The notes: generated by a model not told the origin, from the sequence alone. A stretch of DNA of 64,000 nt from Lachnospiraceae bacterium G41 (GCA_900100245.1 FNEU01000005.1:121893-185892); one strand, 5' to 3'; numbered from the stretch's first letter, positions 1-8,719 are shown. Program-made: numbers and translations.

Positions 1-1694
1 TCTTTTATAAGGTATATTTTATCTGCCATTCTCGCAGAGGAGAGTCTGTGGGATATAAAAATCACACCACGTCCCTCGGAGAGTTTCATCATATTGTTGT
101 ACATATTGTATTCGGCCAGAGGATCGAGAGCGCTCGAGGGCTCATCGAGGATGACCATGTCGGGCTCTGCCGCAAAGACTCTGGCGATTGCAATCTTCTG
201 AGCCTGACCGCCCGAAGGAACGAATCCCTCTTCGTCAAATTCGCGGCTTACAACCGTATCAAGCCCTTTTATAAGGCCCTTGTGATTTACTTCAAACTGC
301 GCGTTAATAAGGGCCTTCTCAGCCTTCTTATAATCTTCCTCGCCATTTGGTCTTCTCATAAGTACGTTTTCGATAAGAGGCATTGCAAATACCTGCAGAT
401 CCTGGAAAACCGTTCCGAATCTTTCTCTGTACGAATTGCCGTCGATTTCCTGGATATTTATGCCGTTTACGAGGATTTCGCCGGACTGGATATCATAAAG
501 CCCCATCAAAAGCTTAATAAGTGTAGTCTTGCCCGCACCGTTATAACCGACGATTGCAAGCTTGTCGCCCTTATTCCATTTAAAGCTAATATTCTTAAGC
601 GTTTCGCTCTTTGCACCGGGATAGGTAAAAGAAACGTTCTTAAGTTCGATGCTTTCTATTTCTTTTATGAGCGTTTTTTCTTCAGTCTCTTTTACGGGTC
701 TCTCAAGGAATTCCTCGAGGTTTTTAAAGAGCCTGCTTTCGTTGCTTAAGAATATTCTGTTTTCAACCGCCTGCTTAAGCTGGTTGGTTGAAAAGGCCAT
801 CGCGGTAATCATTGCAACGTAGCTTGAAATATCGGACACGTTTCCGAATTTAACTCTTGCAACAACATAAAAGTAAGCGATGATGCCTGCGAATATCGAA
901 TAGGAGCCCTTCATGATAAAAGAGAAGAGTGCGGACTTCATACGGTACTTCATCGATACTTTTTCCATCTTATCGACTGCTTCTTCCTGCTTTTCAAGCA
1001 TGATGGAATTGATGTCAAAGAGGCGCACCTCTGCGGCGTATTTTTTCTCGTAGTAGACACGTTTTACGTAGTCTGCGATTCTTTTATCCCTTGTAATGGC
1101 GTTTTCTCTGTCAAAATTGCATTTGCCGTTTTTGTTGCCAAAATAGAGGCTCACAAACATCGGAACTATCATAAATACGAGAAGTACCGGGTCAACCATT
1201 ACGATGATTACAAGCGATGCGATAGTGGAGACCACATTACCGAAGTAAACGCCGAATTTAATGGCCAAATCGATGGCTGAATCAACCACACGGTCGAGGG
1301 CTCTGGCGTATTTATCATAGAATTCGGGGGTTTCGTAGTCTTTTAATTCGAGCGAATCCGACAAATCCATCACGCGGTGGAATATATATCTGTAGACTTC
1401 GGGGGTTTTGACCTTTCTGTACGCCTCGTACCAGCCACACGTAAAATGCACGCAGATATGGCCCAAGCAGGCTATGATAAGGAACCAGAAAAGCCTGCTG
1501 TATTCGATGTTTCTCTCGATACAGTTGAAGATATATTTGGTCAGATATACGAAGAAAAATACGTAGAATATCTGCTCAATCGAGTTTTTGAATATAGAAA
1601 AAACAAGAAGCAGTTTGTCGGCTTCCCATACGAGTTTTAACGCATATGCTGTTCTCTTAAAGGTATTGTTCTTTTTAGCTTTCTTTTCCTTCAT
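1..1694 (-). CDS. ABC transporter, fused permease/ATPase (MsbA-like exporter), 3' end cut by window
   Basis: Half-size ABC exporter, probably working as a dimer in the membrane to expel drugs, peptides or lipids. The start is at 1694 and the reading frame runs off the left edge, leaving about 564 residues. The N-terminal ~340 residues carry hydrophobic transmembrane segments. The nucleotide-binding domain shows Walker A GYNGAGKTT (~residue 387), a Q-loop FQD, Walker B MVILDEP with D-loop SALD, and an H-loop ISHR. The signature is PSGGQ, a variant of the usual LSGGQ. No strong Shine-Dalgarno sequence precedes the ATG. The gene is divergent from the lipoprotein pair, and its promoter overlaps a perfect palindrome, so it is probably repressed by a MarR-type regulator not visible here. 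Only a few C-terminal residues should be missing. The substrate cannot be read from the sequence. Confidence 0.9.
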   Translation of the reverse strand, partial: MKEKKAKKNNTFKRTAYALKLVWEADKLLLVFSIFKNSIEQIFYVFFFVYLTKYIFNCIERNIEYSRLFWFLIIACLGHICVHFTCGWYEAYRKVKTPEVYRYIFHRVMDLSDSLELKDYETPEFYDKYARALDRVVDSAIDLAIKFGVYFGNVVSTIASLVIIVMVDPVLLVFMIVPMFVSLYFGNKNGKCNFDRENAITRDKRIADYVKRVYYEKKYAAEVRLFDINSIMLEKQEEAVDKMEKVSMKYRMKSALFSFIMKGSYSIFAGIIAYFYVVARVKFGNVSDISSYVAMITAMAFSTNQLKQAVENRIFLSNESRLFKNLEEFLERPVKETEEKTLIKEIESIELKNVSFTYPGAKSETLKNISFKWNKGDKLAIVGYNGAGKTTLIKLLMGLYDIQSGEILVNGINIQEIDGNSYRERFGTVFQDLQVFAMPLIENVLMRRPNGEEDYKKAEKALINAQFEVNHKGLIKGLDTVVSREFDEEGFVPSGGQAQKIAIARVFAAEPDMVILDEPSSALDPLAEYNMYNNMMKLSEGRGVIFISHRLSSARMADKIYLIK

Positions 1695-1728
1695 GTCAAA
1701 ATACCGCAAAAAAATTATAATAAGCGAC

Positions 1729-1758
1729 ATTATATATGTATTTTGACTATTAAGTCAA
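1729..1758 (-). promoter_or_regulatory. Promoter of the ABC exporter overlapped by a 16-bp palindrome
   Basis: Reading the minus strand, TTGACT (1753-1758) and TATAAT (1729-1734) are separated by 18 bp. The -35 box is one arm of the palindrome TTGACTATTAAGTCAA (1743-1758), whose arms TTGACT/AGTCAA pair perfectly. Palindromes of this form are typical operators of MarR-family repressors of efflux genes (known for the family). That such a repressor acts here is inference. Confidence 0.6.
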
Positions 1759-1767
1759 TAAAATAAT

Positions 1768-1795
1768 TTGCCGAAAAAAAATTCAGTGGTAAATT
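1768..1795 (+). promoter_or_regulatory. Possible promoter of the tandem lipoprotein genes
   Basis: TTGCCG (1768-1773), a 16-bp spacer and TAAATT (1790-1795) preceded by TGG form an imperfect extended -10 promoter facing the lipoprotein genes. It lies just downstream of the palindrome at 1743-1758, so the same regulator could affect both directions. Weak match. Confidence 0.35.
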
Positions 1796-1847
1796 ATACT
1801 TGAGGGAGTAGTTTCTCATTGTTTTAAATACGATAATATGCTACTTT

Positions 1848-1880
1848 ATAAGAGAAGGACAAAAAGTGCCCTTCTCTTAT
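1848..1880 (+). repeat. 11-bp inverted repeat in the lipoprotein leader
   Basis: ATAAGAGAAGG (1848-1858) and CCTTCTCTTAT (1870-1880) pair perfectly around an 11-nt loop. No uridine run follows, so it is not a clear terminator. Just downstream (1885-1920) is a direct repeat of GGTGTCTGGCTCC / GGTGCCTGACTCC, which resembles REP-type debris; a related GGTGCCTGCC lies at about 3168 between the two lipoprotein genes. Confidence 0.5.
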
Positions 1881-1949
1881 TTGTTGGTGTCTGGCTCCCG
1901 AAGGGTGCCTGACTCCGATTGGGAGTGGAGATACAGTGAGGAAGAGAAA

Positions 1950-3164
1950 ATGAAAAAGACAGAAAATACGAGACACAAAAGAAATTTCAAAAGGGGTATT
2001 TCTTTGCTTTTATCTTTTATGATGTCATTTGCATTTTTAATGGCAAACGGCTGTGACAAAGCAAAGACAATTGACGATTATCCTGAAGTTCAGGTGCCGG
2101 TAGAGGAAATCACAGATGTCGAAGTGACTCCGGTAGTCGACGAGGACGAAGAAGTTGTTGTGGCAAAGGAAACTATTAATCGTGGGTACGATTCAATATA
2201 CGATACAGGTACTTTTGTATTTAATCCCGAAGCCGTCAACCCTGCAATTAAGGAAGAAATGAAAAACAAAGAGAATTCTTACAAAGTTGGCATAGATATT
2301 CTCAATGCAATTCATGAACACAAAACCGAATTTGAACTTTCAGGCGATGACGAAGTTGATGAATTGGATTTTAACCGTGGTTTCAAACTCGCCAGAATTA
2401 CAAGTCCGATGGCAACATGTGTTGATATAACGATGGTGGATACCAATAAATACAAAATAAATTATTTTCCTGCAGTTTCTGCAGACGGCAGTATAAACTT
2501 TGAAGAAGATCAAGATATGTCGGAAGTGGAAAACAGATTAAACGCATTCGAAGAATATGTTACAGAAATGATTAACAACAATATAACCGCCGATGACGAT
2601 TATATGCAACGCGCAAAGAAGATATACAAAGCTCTTATTGAAGACATCGAACTGGTTCATGATACAGAAATACTGGAAAAAGCAAACCTGTCCAATCCGA
2701 TGTACGATATCAGAGACTCATATGATACGGATATAATTGATGTGCCGGAAACCAAAAAACTGAATCACTATCAATTCTTATTCCTATATGATTATTTTTT
2801 GAGCGAACTTAATGTTGAGCACTATGTTGTACTTGGCCGTACCTTAGAAGAAGAATACGCCTTCGACTGGCTTAATGAAGACATGGAATCGTCAGGCGGC
2901 ATTTGGGCCTGGATTATAGTCAATGATGAAGACAATAATTCTTACAATTGCGATATTCTGATGGATGAATTGTTATTGGATGAGCAGAGAAAAACAAAAG
3001 AAGATTATGAGTCTGATATGGCATTCTTTGGAATGAGCGACAAAACAAGAAATGAATCTTTTAATTATGTCGGAGGTTATCTTGCTGTTACAATGAACAG
3101 TAATAATTCCACGGGAAATGGCAGCTCCGGTGTTCCCAAATGTGATAAAGATTATAATAAATAG
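1950..3164 (+). CDS. Lipoprotein with degenerate transglutaminase-like domain, copy 1
   Basis: Predicted exported lipoprotein of 404 residues. The ATG at 1950 is preferred over an in-frame start at 1866 because it follows a GAGGAAG ribosome binding site and gives a clean signal peptide: Arg/Lys-rich N-terminus, hydrophobic core, lipobox ANGC with Cys35. An acidic linker rich in Glu, Asp and Val follows. Residues ~230-390 resemble a transglutaminase-like fold: a helix ending LFLYDYFLSELNVEH, then GIWAWIIV, then CDILMD. At the positions where active enzymes have Cys and the His of an HAW motif, His/Gln and Trp are seen; an Asp remains. An enzymatic role is therefore unlikely and a binding role possible. 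The gene is followed at 3215 by a close paralogue with the same lipobox. The fold assignment is my inference from pattern only. Confidence 0.75.
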   Translation: MKKTENTRHKRNFKRGISLLLSFMMSFAFLMANGCDKAKTIDDYPEVQVPVEEITDVEVTPVVDEDEEVVVAKETINRGYDSIYDTGTFVFNPEAVNPAIKEEMKNKENSYKVGIDILNAIHEHKTEFELSGDDEVDELDFNRGFKLARITSPMATCVDITMVDTNKYKINYFPAVSADGSINFEEDQDMSEVENRLNAFEEYVTEMINNNITADDDYMQRAKKIYKALIEDIELVHDTEILEKANLSNPMYDIRDSYDTDIIDVPETKKLNHYQFLFLYDYFLSELNVEHYVVLGRTLEEEYAFDWLNEDMESSGGIWAWIIVNDEDNNSYNCDILMDELLLDEQRKTKEDYESDMAFFGMSDKTRNESFNYVGGYLAVTMNSNNSTGNGSSGVPKCDKDYNK

Positions 3165-3214
3165 ATGGTGCCTGCCCTAACCGGGTTTATTGAGGATATA
3201 GAGAGATTGCGAAA

Positions 3215-4414
3215 ATGAAAACGAGAATAATTAATCATAAAAGAAGTATATCTTTGATTTTATCTTTTGTGATGTCGTTTGTATTTTTAATGGCAAACGG
3301 CTGCGATAAAGCGAAGACAATTGAAGATTATCCTGAGGTTCAGGTTATCGTGGATGATGAAACAGAGGATGTCGATGTACCTGAGGTAATCGAAGATGAA
3401 GAAATTGTAGTGGATAAAGATACCGTTACTCGCGGATACGATTCGATTTACGAGACAGGTTCTTTTGTATTTAATCCCGAAGCAATCAGCATACAGTATA
3501 CCGAGGAGATGAAAAACAAAGAGGCTTCCTATAAGGCAGCCAAAATAATTTTAAAAGCCCTGGATAAATGTGAAGAGCAGATTGAACTTACGGAAGAAGA
3601 CGGAATTGATGATATGGAGTTTAACCGCGGTTTAAAGCTCGCAAGAATAAACTCGCCGATGGCTGCCTGCGTAGATATAAATATGACGGAGCCAAATATA
3701 TATAAAATCAGTTATTTCCCGACAATTTCCGAAGATCACAGAGAGATTTATGAGAGTGATACGGATATCGCGGAAGTTGAGAGAAAATACACTGCATTCA
3801 AAGAATATGTTACCGATGCAATCAACAATAATATAACTGCCGATGACGATTATATGGAGCGTGCGGCCAAGATTTACAAATTTATGATTGAAAACATTGA
3901 ACTTGAGCAGGATAATGAATTTCTTGAAACGGCAGCCCTGACAAATCCCATGACCTTAATGCTGGAATCATATGATACCGATATCATTGATGTACCGGAA
4001 ACTCAAAAACTGGATTACGGGCATTTTTTACTTCTTTATGATTACTTTTTAACACAGCTTAATGTTGAGCATGTGATTGATGTGGGCGGCGGCCGTGAGT
4101 ATGATGTACCGACCGATTCAATAAAAGAAGCTATGGATACTATAAATGGCAACTGGCTTTGGATTGTTGTAACGGATGAAGAACAATACAGTTACCACTG
4201 CGATATTCTGATGGATAAAATGCTCCTTGATGAGCAGAGAAAATCAAAATCGGATTATGAATCCGATATGGTGTTCTTCGGAATGAGTGATGATACCAGA
4301 AACAAATCCATTAAGATGCTCGGATCTTATATCGCTCTTACGATGAATTCCAACCTGAACAATAACGGCGGCAGTACCATAAAATGTGAAAAAGATTATA
4401 AATATAATAAATAG
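3215..4414 (+). CDS. Lipoprotein with degenerate transglutaminase-like domain, copy 2
   Basis: Paralogue of the preceding gene, 399 residues, arising by tandem duplication. The signal peptide has the same lipobox ANGC (Cys30) and is followed by the same CDKAKTI-DYPEVQV start of the mature protein. The body aligns end to end with copy 1: RGYDSIY-TG, ITADDDYM, SYDTDIIDVPET and the C-terminal CDILMD-LLDEQRK block are shared. In this copy the HAW-like position reads GNWLWIVV, so the catalytic His is again missing. A GAGGATATAGAGAG stretch upstream acts as ribosome binding site. The two genes are 50 bp apart and end at a strong terminator, so they are probably co-transcribed. Function unknown; a surface sensor or binding protein fits. 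Confidence 0.75.
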   Translation: MKTRIINHKRSISLILSFVMSFVFLMANGCDKAKTIEDYPEVQVIVDDETEDVDVPEVIEDEEIVVDKDTVTRGYDSIYETGSFVFNPEAISIQYTEEMKNKEASYKAAKIILKALDKCEEQIELTEEDGIDDMEFNRGLKLARINSPMAACVDINMTEPNIYKISYFPTISEDHREIYESDTDIAEVERKYTAFKEYVTDAINNNITADDDYMERAAKIYKFMIENIELEQDNEFLETAALTNPMTLMLESYDTDIIDVPETQKLDYGHFLLLYDYFLTQLNVEHVIDVGGGREYDVPTDSIKEAMDTINGNWLWIVVTDEEQYSYHCDILMDKMLLDEQRKSKSDYESDMVFFGMSDDTRNKSIKMLGSYIALTMNSNLNNNGGSTIKCEKDYKYNK

Positions 4415-4433
4415 GATTCAGCGAACTGACAGA

Positions 4434-4464
4434 GGAAGTCCCTCGTATGGGGCTTCCTTTTTTT
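4434..4464 (+). terminator. Intrinsic terminator after the tandem lipoproteins
   Basis: GGAAGTCCC pairs with GGGGCTTCC across a short loop and is followed by seven T. It ends the two-gene lipoprotein unit. Confidence 0.85.
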
Positions 4465-4569
4465 GTCATTTTTCAGACGGTTTTTTATGATTTTTTTGAT
4501 TTTTATTTAATCTTGCAAAATTAAGAGTATAATTTTCTTAGGTATGTATTTTTGGGAGAGAGATACAAA

Positions 4570-4911
4570 ATGCTTTTGGAGTTTATTGCCAAACATCAAT
4601 TGAATGCGATGCTGGTTTTAAGCGGAATCTGCGCAGTACTTGCTATATTTGTGCTCTTCATTAAGACCATGTCAACCCATAGAAAAGCGATACTTATTAT
4701 CATGGATATAAGTGCCGGGCTTCTCTTGGTATTTGACAGATATGCATATATTTTCAGAGGGGATGTGAGCGAACTCGGATTTGTGATGGTTCGTGTCAGC
4801 AATTTCCTCGTTTTTTTCCTTACGCTTCTTTGTATCCTGATGTTTAATGAGTCTTCCGACCGCAAGACTTATCTGGCACTGCCCTTATATCGAGCTTTTC
4901 TATGCGGATGA
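4570..4911 (+). pseudogene. N-terminal remnant of a membrane sensor protein
   Basis: Open frame of 113 residues starting at the ATG at 4570 behind GGGAGAG. It encodes about three to four hydrophobic segments (around residues 14-33, 42-60 and 72-98) with the pattern DRYAYIFRGD and MVRVSNFLVFFLTLL. This is recognisable as the N-terminal membrane sensor module that Lachnospiraceae usually attach to GGDEF, EAL or kinase domains (family recollection, not searched). The frame stops soon after the last segment, and a different coding sequence begins in another frame at the same place. The simplest reading is an internal deletion that removed the middle of a larger gene and broke the frame. Confidence 0.5.
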
Positions 4912-5239
4912 TAAGCTTGTAAACGGTGAGAATTTCCACCAGTTTGCACTGATTAGACTTGATGGTGAAGCGTGGGATACACACGACGGTGTCGAGAGCA
5001 AAACCTTTATCAATAAGGACGATACTTTCGAAGGCTGGGATGTCTGGAAAGAGAACAACCGTAAGGGCATTGATGTCACGGTTACTTTTAAGAGAAGCAA
5101 GAACAAGATTACGGTCATCACCGAAAACTTCGGTATCTACATTAAGAGCGTGGTTACAATCATCGATGATGTTCCCGATGTCTACGTGGCGTTAACCGGC
5201 GATCAGGTAGCGATTTCAAACATCAGAATTGTCGAATGA
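4884..5239 (+). pseudogene. C-terminal remnant of the same or another gene (beta-rich domain)
   Basis: About 115 residues in a different frame from the preceding remnant, overlapping its end. The open frame can be extended back to 4847, but no start codon with a ribosome binding site is seen. From about 4884 the translation is hydrophilic and beta-rich (ELFYADD, FALIRLDGEAWDTHDG, VYVALTGDQVAISNIRI), resembling the C-terminal sandwich domain of a larger protein. It is best read as the 3' end left after a deletion-fusion with the N-terminal remnant. Family not recognised. Confidence 0.4.
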
Positions 5240-5254
5240 TTCTTTTATGAGCAA

Positions 5255-5283
5255 TAAAAAAGGCGCCCTCGAAAGAGAGCGCC
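5255..5283 (-). terminator. Terminator of the yegP-like gene
   Basis: GGCGCCCTC and GAGAGCGCC pair around GAAA (5262-5283), one C-A mismatch. Read on the minus strand the hairpin is followed by a run of T (5255-5261). It sits between two converging frames. Confidence 0.8.
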
Positions 5284-5300
5284 AAATTTATTTATAACAA

Positions 5301-5669
5301 CTATTTCTCAGCAATCTTGCCGTCCTTAGCATTCTTCTGTACGGAAGCGATTCCCTTCATACAGCCGTCAAGCTTTGCATAGCCTTCGCCGGTAGCGATA
5401 ATCTGTCCGTTTTTAGCTTTAAGACGGAATCTGAATTCGCCTTTTTTATCCTTGTAAACTTCGAATTTAGGATTCTTTTCTACCTGAAAATCTTTTACGG
5501 TCTGATTTTCAATTGCTGCTATCGGAGCGTTAGCTGCAACTGATGCAACGCCTTTCTTTGCGGTAGCTGCCGATTTGTAAACCTGGCTGGATGCGATAAC
5601 TTCCCCGTTTCCTGCAACCAGATTAAACTTAAATCCCTTTTTTGCTTCTGAAATAACAAATTTGCCCAT
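5301..5669 (-). CDS. YegP/DUF1508 (UPF0339) family protein
   Basis: Small basic protein of 122 residues made of two tandem DUF1508 units (about residues 1-60 and 66-122). Each unit contains the typical pattern GKF-FxxxAxNGxxIA, seen here as FKFNLVAGNGEVIAS and FRFRLKAKNGQIIAT. Two-unit length matches E. coli YegP. The family's biochemical role is unknown; members are often stress-induced. The ATG follows a strong AAGGAGGAGG site. The gene stands alone, with its own promoter (5755-5782), a hairpin in the leader and a terminator. It is antisense to its neighbours. Confidence 0.9.
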   Translation of the reverse strand: MGKFVISEAKKGFKFNLVAGNGEVIASSQVYKSAATAKKGVASVAANAPIAAIENQTVKDFQVEKNPKFEVYKDKKGEFRFRLKAKNGQIIATGEGYAKLDGCMKGIASVQKNAKDGKIAEK

Positions 5670-5703
5670 ATGAAAACCTCCTCCTTATGTAAAAGGTAAC
5701 ACG

Positions 5704-5732
5704 CCCCAAAGCAAAAGAAAAACAATTTGGGG
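5704..5732 (-). promoter_or_regulatory. Leader hairpin of the yegP-like gene
   Basis: CCCCAAA (5704-5710) and TTTGGGG (5726-5732) form a perfect 7-bp inverted repeat between promoter and ribosome binding site. It could be an operator or an RNA stem; nothing further can be said. Confidence 0.4.
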
Positions 5733-5754
5733 AAAACAATAATTTATCACCTAT

Positions 5755-5782
5755 ATTATATCGCAATAAAATCAGGATGAAA
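5755..5782 (-). promoter_or_regulatory. Promoter of the yegP-like gene
   Basis: On the minus strand TTTCAT (5777-5782), 16 bp, TATAAT (5755-5760). The -10 box is perfect and the -35 box is fair. Confidence 0.55.
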
Positions 5783-5805
5783 ACTAGTATTTGCCAAGAA
5801 AAAGG

Positions 5806-5834
5806 TTTATGTTTTTTAAAAGAGAAGGTATAAT
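5806..5834 (+). promoter_or_regulatory. Promoter of the zinc-ribbon/DUF1232 gene
   Basis: TTTATG (5806-5811), 17 bp, TATAAT (5829-5834), followed by an AT-rich leader. Confidence 0.5.
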
Positions 5835-5873
5835 AAAATATAAATATAAAATATAATTATGGAGGAGAGAAAA

Positions 5874-6353
5874 ATGATTATCTGCCCGCATTGCAATTTA
5901 ATGGATCTTCCCGACAATACAGAAATATGTCCTAAGTGCCATCAGAGAATTATTATCGCAAGATGCAAGGACTGTAACAGACAGTTGTTCGGTGCGGAAA
6001 CAAAACGCTGCCCCGAATGTAAGAGAGCGCATCATGAGAAGATGAAGAAGATTCTTATCGCTGCCGGAGTAGTTGTATTCGTAGCGGCAGGCGGATATAC
6101 GATTCTTCCTCTTGATGTTATACCCGATGCAATTCCCGTTGCAGGTTTCTTGGATGATATCGCAGTTTTAACCACGGGCTCCACACTCGGTATCGCTGCA
6201 CTTATCTCGGGATTTGTAAACGGCTCTAAAGCTAAAAATGTAGAGGATACACAGTATAAGGCAAACGCTAATGCCTATACCAATCCGAATCCTACGCAGG
6301 AAGTAATTAAGCCGGAGACCGAGACTGTAAATACTCAGAACGATACGGAATAG
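5874..6353 (+). CDS. Double zinc-ribbon protein with DUF1232 membrane domain
   Basis: Protein of 159 residues. The ATG at 5874 is chosen over 5859 because the GGAGGAGAG ribosome binding site lies between them. The first 50 residues hold two CxxC-CxxC zinc ribbons (Cys4/7/19/22 and Cys31/34/46/49). A hydrophobic segment (~57-75) leads into the DUF1232 signature LPLDVIPDAIPVAGFLDD, then a second hydrophobic stretch and a hydrophilic tail. DUF1232 proteins (YkvA-like) are small membrane proteins of unknown role. The gene lies 36 bp before the first ABC-2 permease and may be co-transcribed with it. A zinc-ribbon/membrane architecture recurs in the large protein at 10257. Confidence 0.8.
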   Translation: MIICPHCNLMDLPDNTEICPKCHQRIIIARCKDCNRQLFGAETKRCPECKRAHHEKMKKILIAAGVVVFVAAGGYTILPLDVIPDAIPVAGFLDDIAVLTTGSTLGIAALISGFVNGSKAKNVEDTQYKANANAYTNPNPTQEVIKPETETVNTQNDTE

Positions 6354-6389
6354 ATTTTTTCTAATAGGGGCAGGGGGATATTTTCTTAG

Positions 6390-7595
6390 ATGAATCCTTT
6401 TTCATTCGTTTTATATGATATAAAAAGGTTATTTGGACACGGGAAAACTGCTTTTATTGCTATGCTTTCCCCTATCCCTGTTCTTTTGCTGTTCGGACTT
6501 TTTTTCGCGCCCTTGTTGCTTGACAGGGGCGAAACTTTTTATTCGATTGCAACTTTAAATGATGACAATAGCAAAATCGGCTATCTGATGAATCTGATCA
6601 TCGGTTACGAGAACACTACCGGCAACATCACCATATACCCCGTAAAAGAAAAAGAAACGGGAATAAAGCTGGTAGACGAAGGCAAAGTTGCAATCTTCAT
6701 TTATGTTCCCCCTAAAACATATTTTGATACGATGACCGGAAGTAAAGCTGTCGTGGAATATTATTATTCACCGACGCATTCTTTTGATGCACTGTTGTTA
6801 TATAACGGATTAAACAGCGCGATTTCGGTTTTCGGACAGGGTGTCTGCATCGTAAATGAAGGTATTGAAATAGCTCAGAGGCTTGGGGTAAGCGATGAAG
6901 AAATTATCACTATCTGGAATGCGGGAATCGAGGACTTGTTTGAAATTTTCTTCCATCGTGGCAGAATAATCGGCAAAAACGGAATGTTTAATTTTGGCTA
7001 CGATTATCATTTAAGGCTCTTCTTGGCTCTTCTTTGTGCGACTTGCGCATATTTATCTTCATTTCCCGTTATATATCTTACGAGTCTTGACTTGTCCGAA
7101 ACATTCAGTCAGAAAAGTATTCCTTCGGGGAAACTCTTTGGTTTTTATGTTGCGAGAATTATTTCCGGAGCGGTCTTAAATTTTTGTTCTTTTATGGTAA
7201 TGTATCCTGTTGCAAGAGTAATCAGAAATCTAAAGATTAAATTCGCATTATCCGTAATCCCCGGTATTATATTAACTTCACTTGCATTCTCTGCTCTTGG
7301 GGTGTTGATTGGCTCATTGTTTAAGCGCGGACAATCGGCTCTTTGGGCAGGACTTTACTTTGGTGCCGCTTCCGTTTCCGCGGTTGCATTTTTATCCGAC
7401 AAAACCGGTCTTCCTAAGATCATATCTTTTATGATGCGTATTTCTCCGTTTAGGGCGAGTGTAAGTATTATTTCAAATGCCATGTTTAATTTTGTGGCAG
7501 AACGTTATGTGTTTGATTTGTTTGTTCTGTTCGGCTCATTTGTGATTTTTTCCGTTGTCGGATTTTTGATATATCGTAAAAGGAGTGCCGTATGA
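6390..7595 (+). CDS. ABC-2 type transporter permease A
   Basis: Integral membrane permease of 401 residues with the ABC-2 layout: one N-terminal transmembrane helix (~22-42), a large extracytoplasmic loop of about 170 residues, then five C-terminal helices (~210-395). It should form an export channel with the next gene, whose ATG overlaps its stop (ATGA). The matching ATPase is probably the product at 12181, 4.6 kb downstream, because no other unpaired ATPase is near. The extracytoplasmic loop is reminiscent of YhgE/Pip-type exporters. Substrate unknown. Confidence 0.8.
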   Translation: MNPFSFVLYDIKRLFGHGKTAFIAMLSPIPVLLLFGLFFAPLLLDRGETFYSIATLNDDNSKIGYLMNLIIGYENTTGNITIYPVKEKETGIKLVDEGKVAIFIYVPPKTYFDTMTGSKAVVEYYYSPTHSFDALLLYNGLNSAISVFGQGVCIVNEGIEIAQRLGVSDEEIITIWNAGIEDLFEIFFHRGRIIGKNGMFNFGYDYHLRLFLALLCATCAYLSSFPVIYLTSLDLSETFSQKSIPSGKLFGFYVARIISGAVLNFCSFMVMYPVARVIRNLKIKFALSVIPGIILTSLAFSALGVLIGSLFKRGQSALWAGLYFGAASVSAVAFLSDKTGLPKIISFMMRISPFRASVSIISNAMFNFVAERYVFDLFVLFGSFVIFSVVGFLIYRKRSAV

Positions 7596-8719
7596 ATTAT
7601 TTAGCTTTATTAAAAGGCCGAACAAGGGCACTGCTTACGGACTTTTCTTCACTGGCCGTCATAATCATTGCCATGGCCGTTTCAATTTATATTTCTGTAT
7701 ACAGCGGCGTCGAAAATACCGAGGGAATTATGATAGAAATCGTCAATAATGATACCGGTATGTGCGGAGAGAGGCTGGCGGAAATACTTAGCAAAGAAAA
7801 AGACTATATATTTGAGGTTACAACACATGATGAGGCGATAAACAATCTCGCCTTCGACAAAGCTCAGGGCATAATTGAAATAAAACCCGATTTTTCCGAC
7901 AAAATCAAGGCAGGTGAATATGAATCAATCATAAAAATCACCATGACGGCGGATTCGTATAAGATGAAAACATTCCAGGAAATAGTACTTAATGATGTAG
8001 TTAAAGTCTGGGCTGAAGAACTTATAAAAAACCGAATCAGTGAAGTGGAAGGTGCAAGCCAAGCTGATCTTGATGAGTTTATGGAGAATACAAAAAATAC
8101 GTGGAGTGAAGAAGGCATGTTGTCGATAGATGCCATTATGGCCAAAGGAGAAGAACCCGAAAAGGAAGAAACCTTCTACGGTATCAGATGGTATGCGGCT
8201 TTGGCCATGTTTTATCTATGTATCTCCGGAACCTGGATGTGCAGTTATTCAAGCACGGGACTTTTAAGAAGAGTAACGGGAAAAGGCGGAAAAATATCAT
8301 TGCTTTTTGCATTTCAGTCCTTGCCCGGAATAGTTGTTACGTTGCTTGGATTTATTCCCGTACTTATTTCCAGCGGACATCCGAATCCTTTGAAGGTGTT
8401 TGTATCTTTTATGATTTATATCTGTTCATCGGCGGCCGTGGCCTTGGTAATATGCTGTGCATCGGGCAAGTTCTCTAATCTTGTTTTGATTTCACCGGTA
8501 GCGACGATGGCCGTATCGCTCTTCGCGGGATTACTCTGCGAACTGCCTGACTGGGCGACGGTATGGGATATAACATCCGTGGTTGTACCGGGACACTGGT
8601 TTTATAATGCAATATTTGATCAAAGGTTTTTCCTCGGATCCGTCTTGGTATTTGCCGGATGGCTTGCTATAGGGTTATTTATTTCATGGCTTTTCAGCAA
8701 AAAGAAAAGGAAAGAATAG
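7592..8719 (+). CDS. ABC-2 type transporter permease B
   Basis: Second ABC-2 permease, 375 residues, same topology as its neighbour: N-terminal helix (~17-35), extracytoplasmic region of ~160 residues, then about six helices ending in a basic KKKRKE tail on the cytoplasmic side. The 4-bp overlap with the upstream stop indicates translational coupling and a heterodimeric channel. The downstream gene begins at the next base after the stop, so the cluster is tightly packed. Confidence 0.8.
   Translation: MNYLALLKGRTRALLTDFSSLAVIIIAMAVSIYISVYSGVENTEGIMIEIVNNDTGMCGERLAEILSKEKDYIFEVTTHDEAINNLAFDKAQGIIEIKPDFSDKIKAGEYESIIKITMTADSYKMKTFQEIVLNDVVKVWAEELIKNRISEVEGASQADLDEFMENTKNTWSEEGMLSIDAIMAKGEEPEKEETFYGIRWYAALAMFYLCISGTWMCSYSSTGLLRRVTGKGGKISLLFAFQSLPGIVVTLLGFIPVLISSGHPNPLKVFVSFMIYICSSAAVALVICCASGKFSNLVLISPVATMAVSLFAGLLCELPDWATVWDITSVVVPGHWFYNAIFDQRFFLGSVLVFAGWLAIGLFISWLFSKKKRKE

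Noticed and set aside
48..749. Long plus-strand frame at the left end
   Set aside because: It is antisense to the ABC exporter, whose minus-strand frame shows all ATPase motifs.
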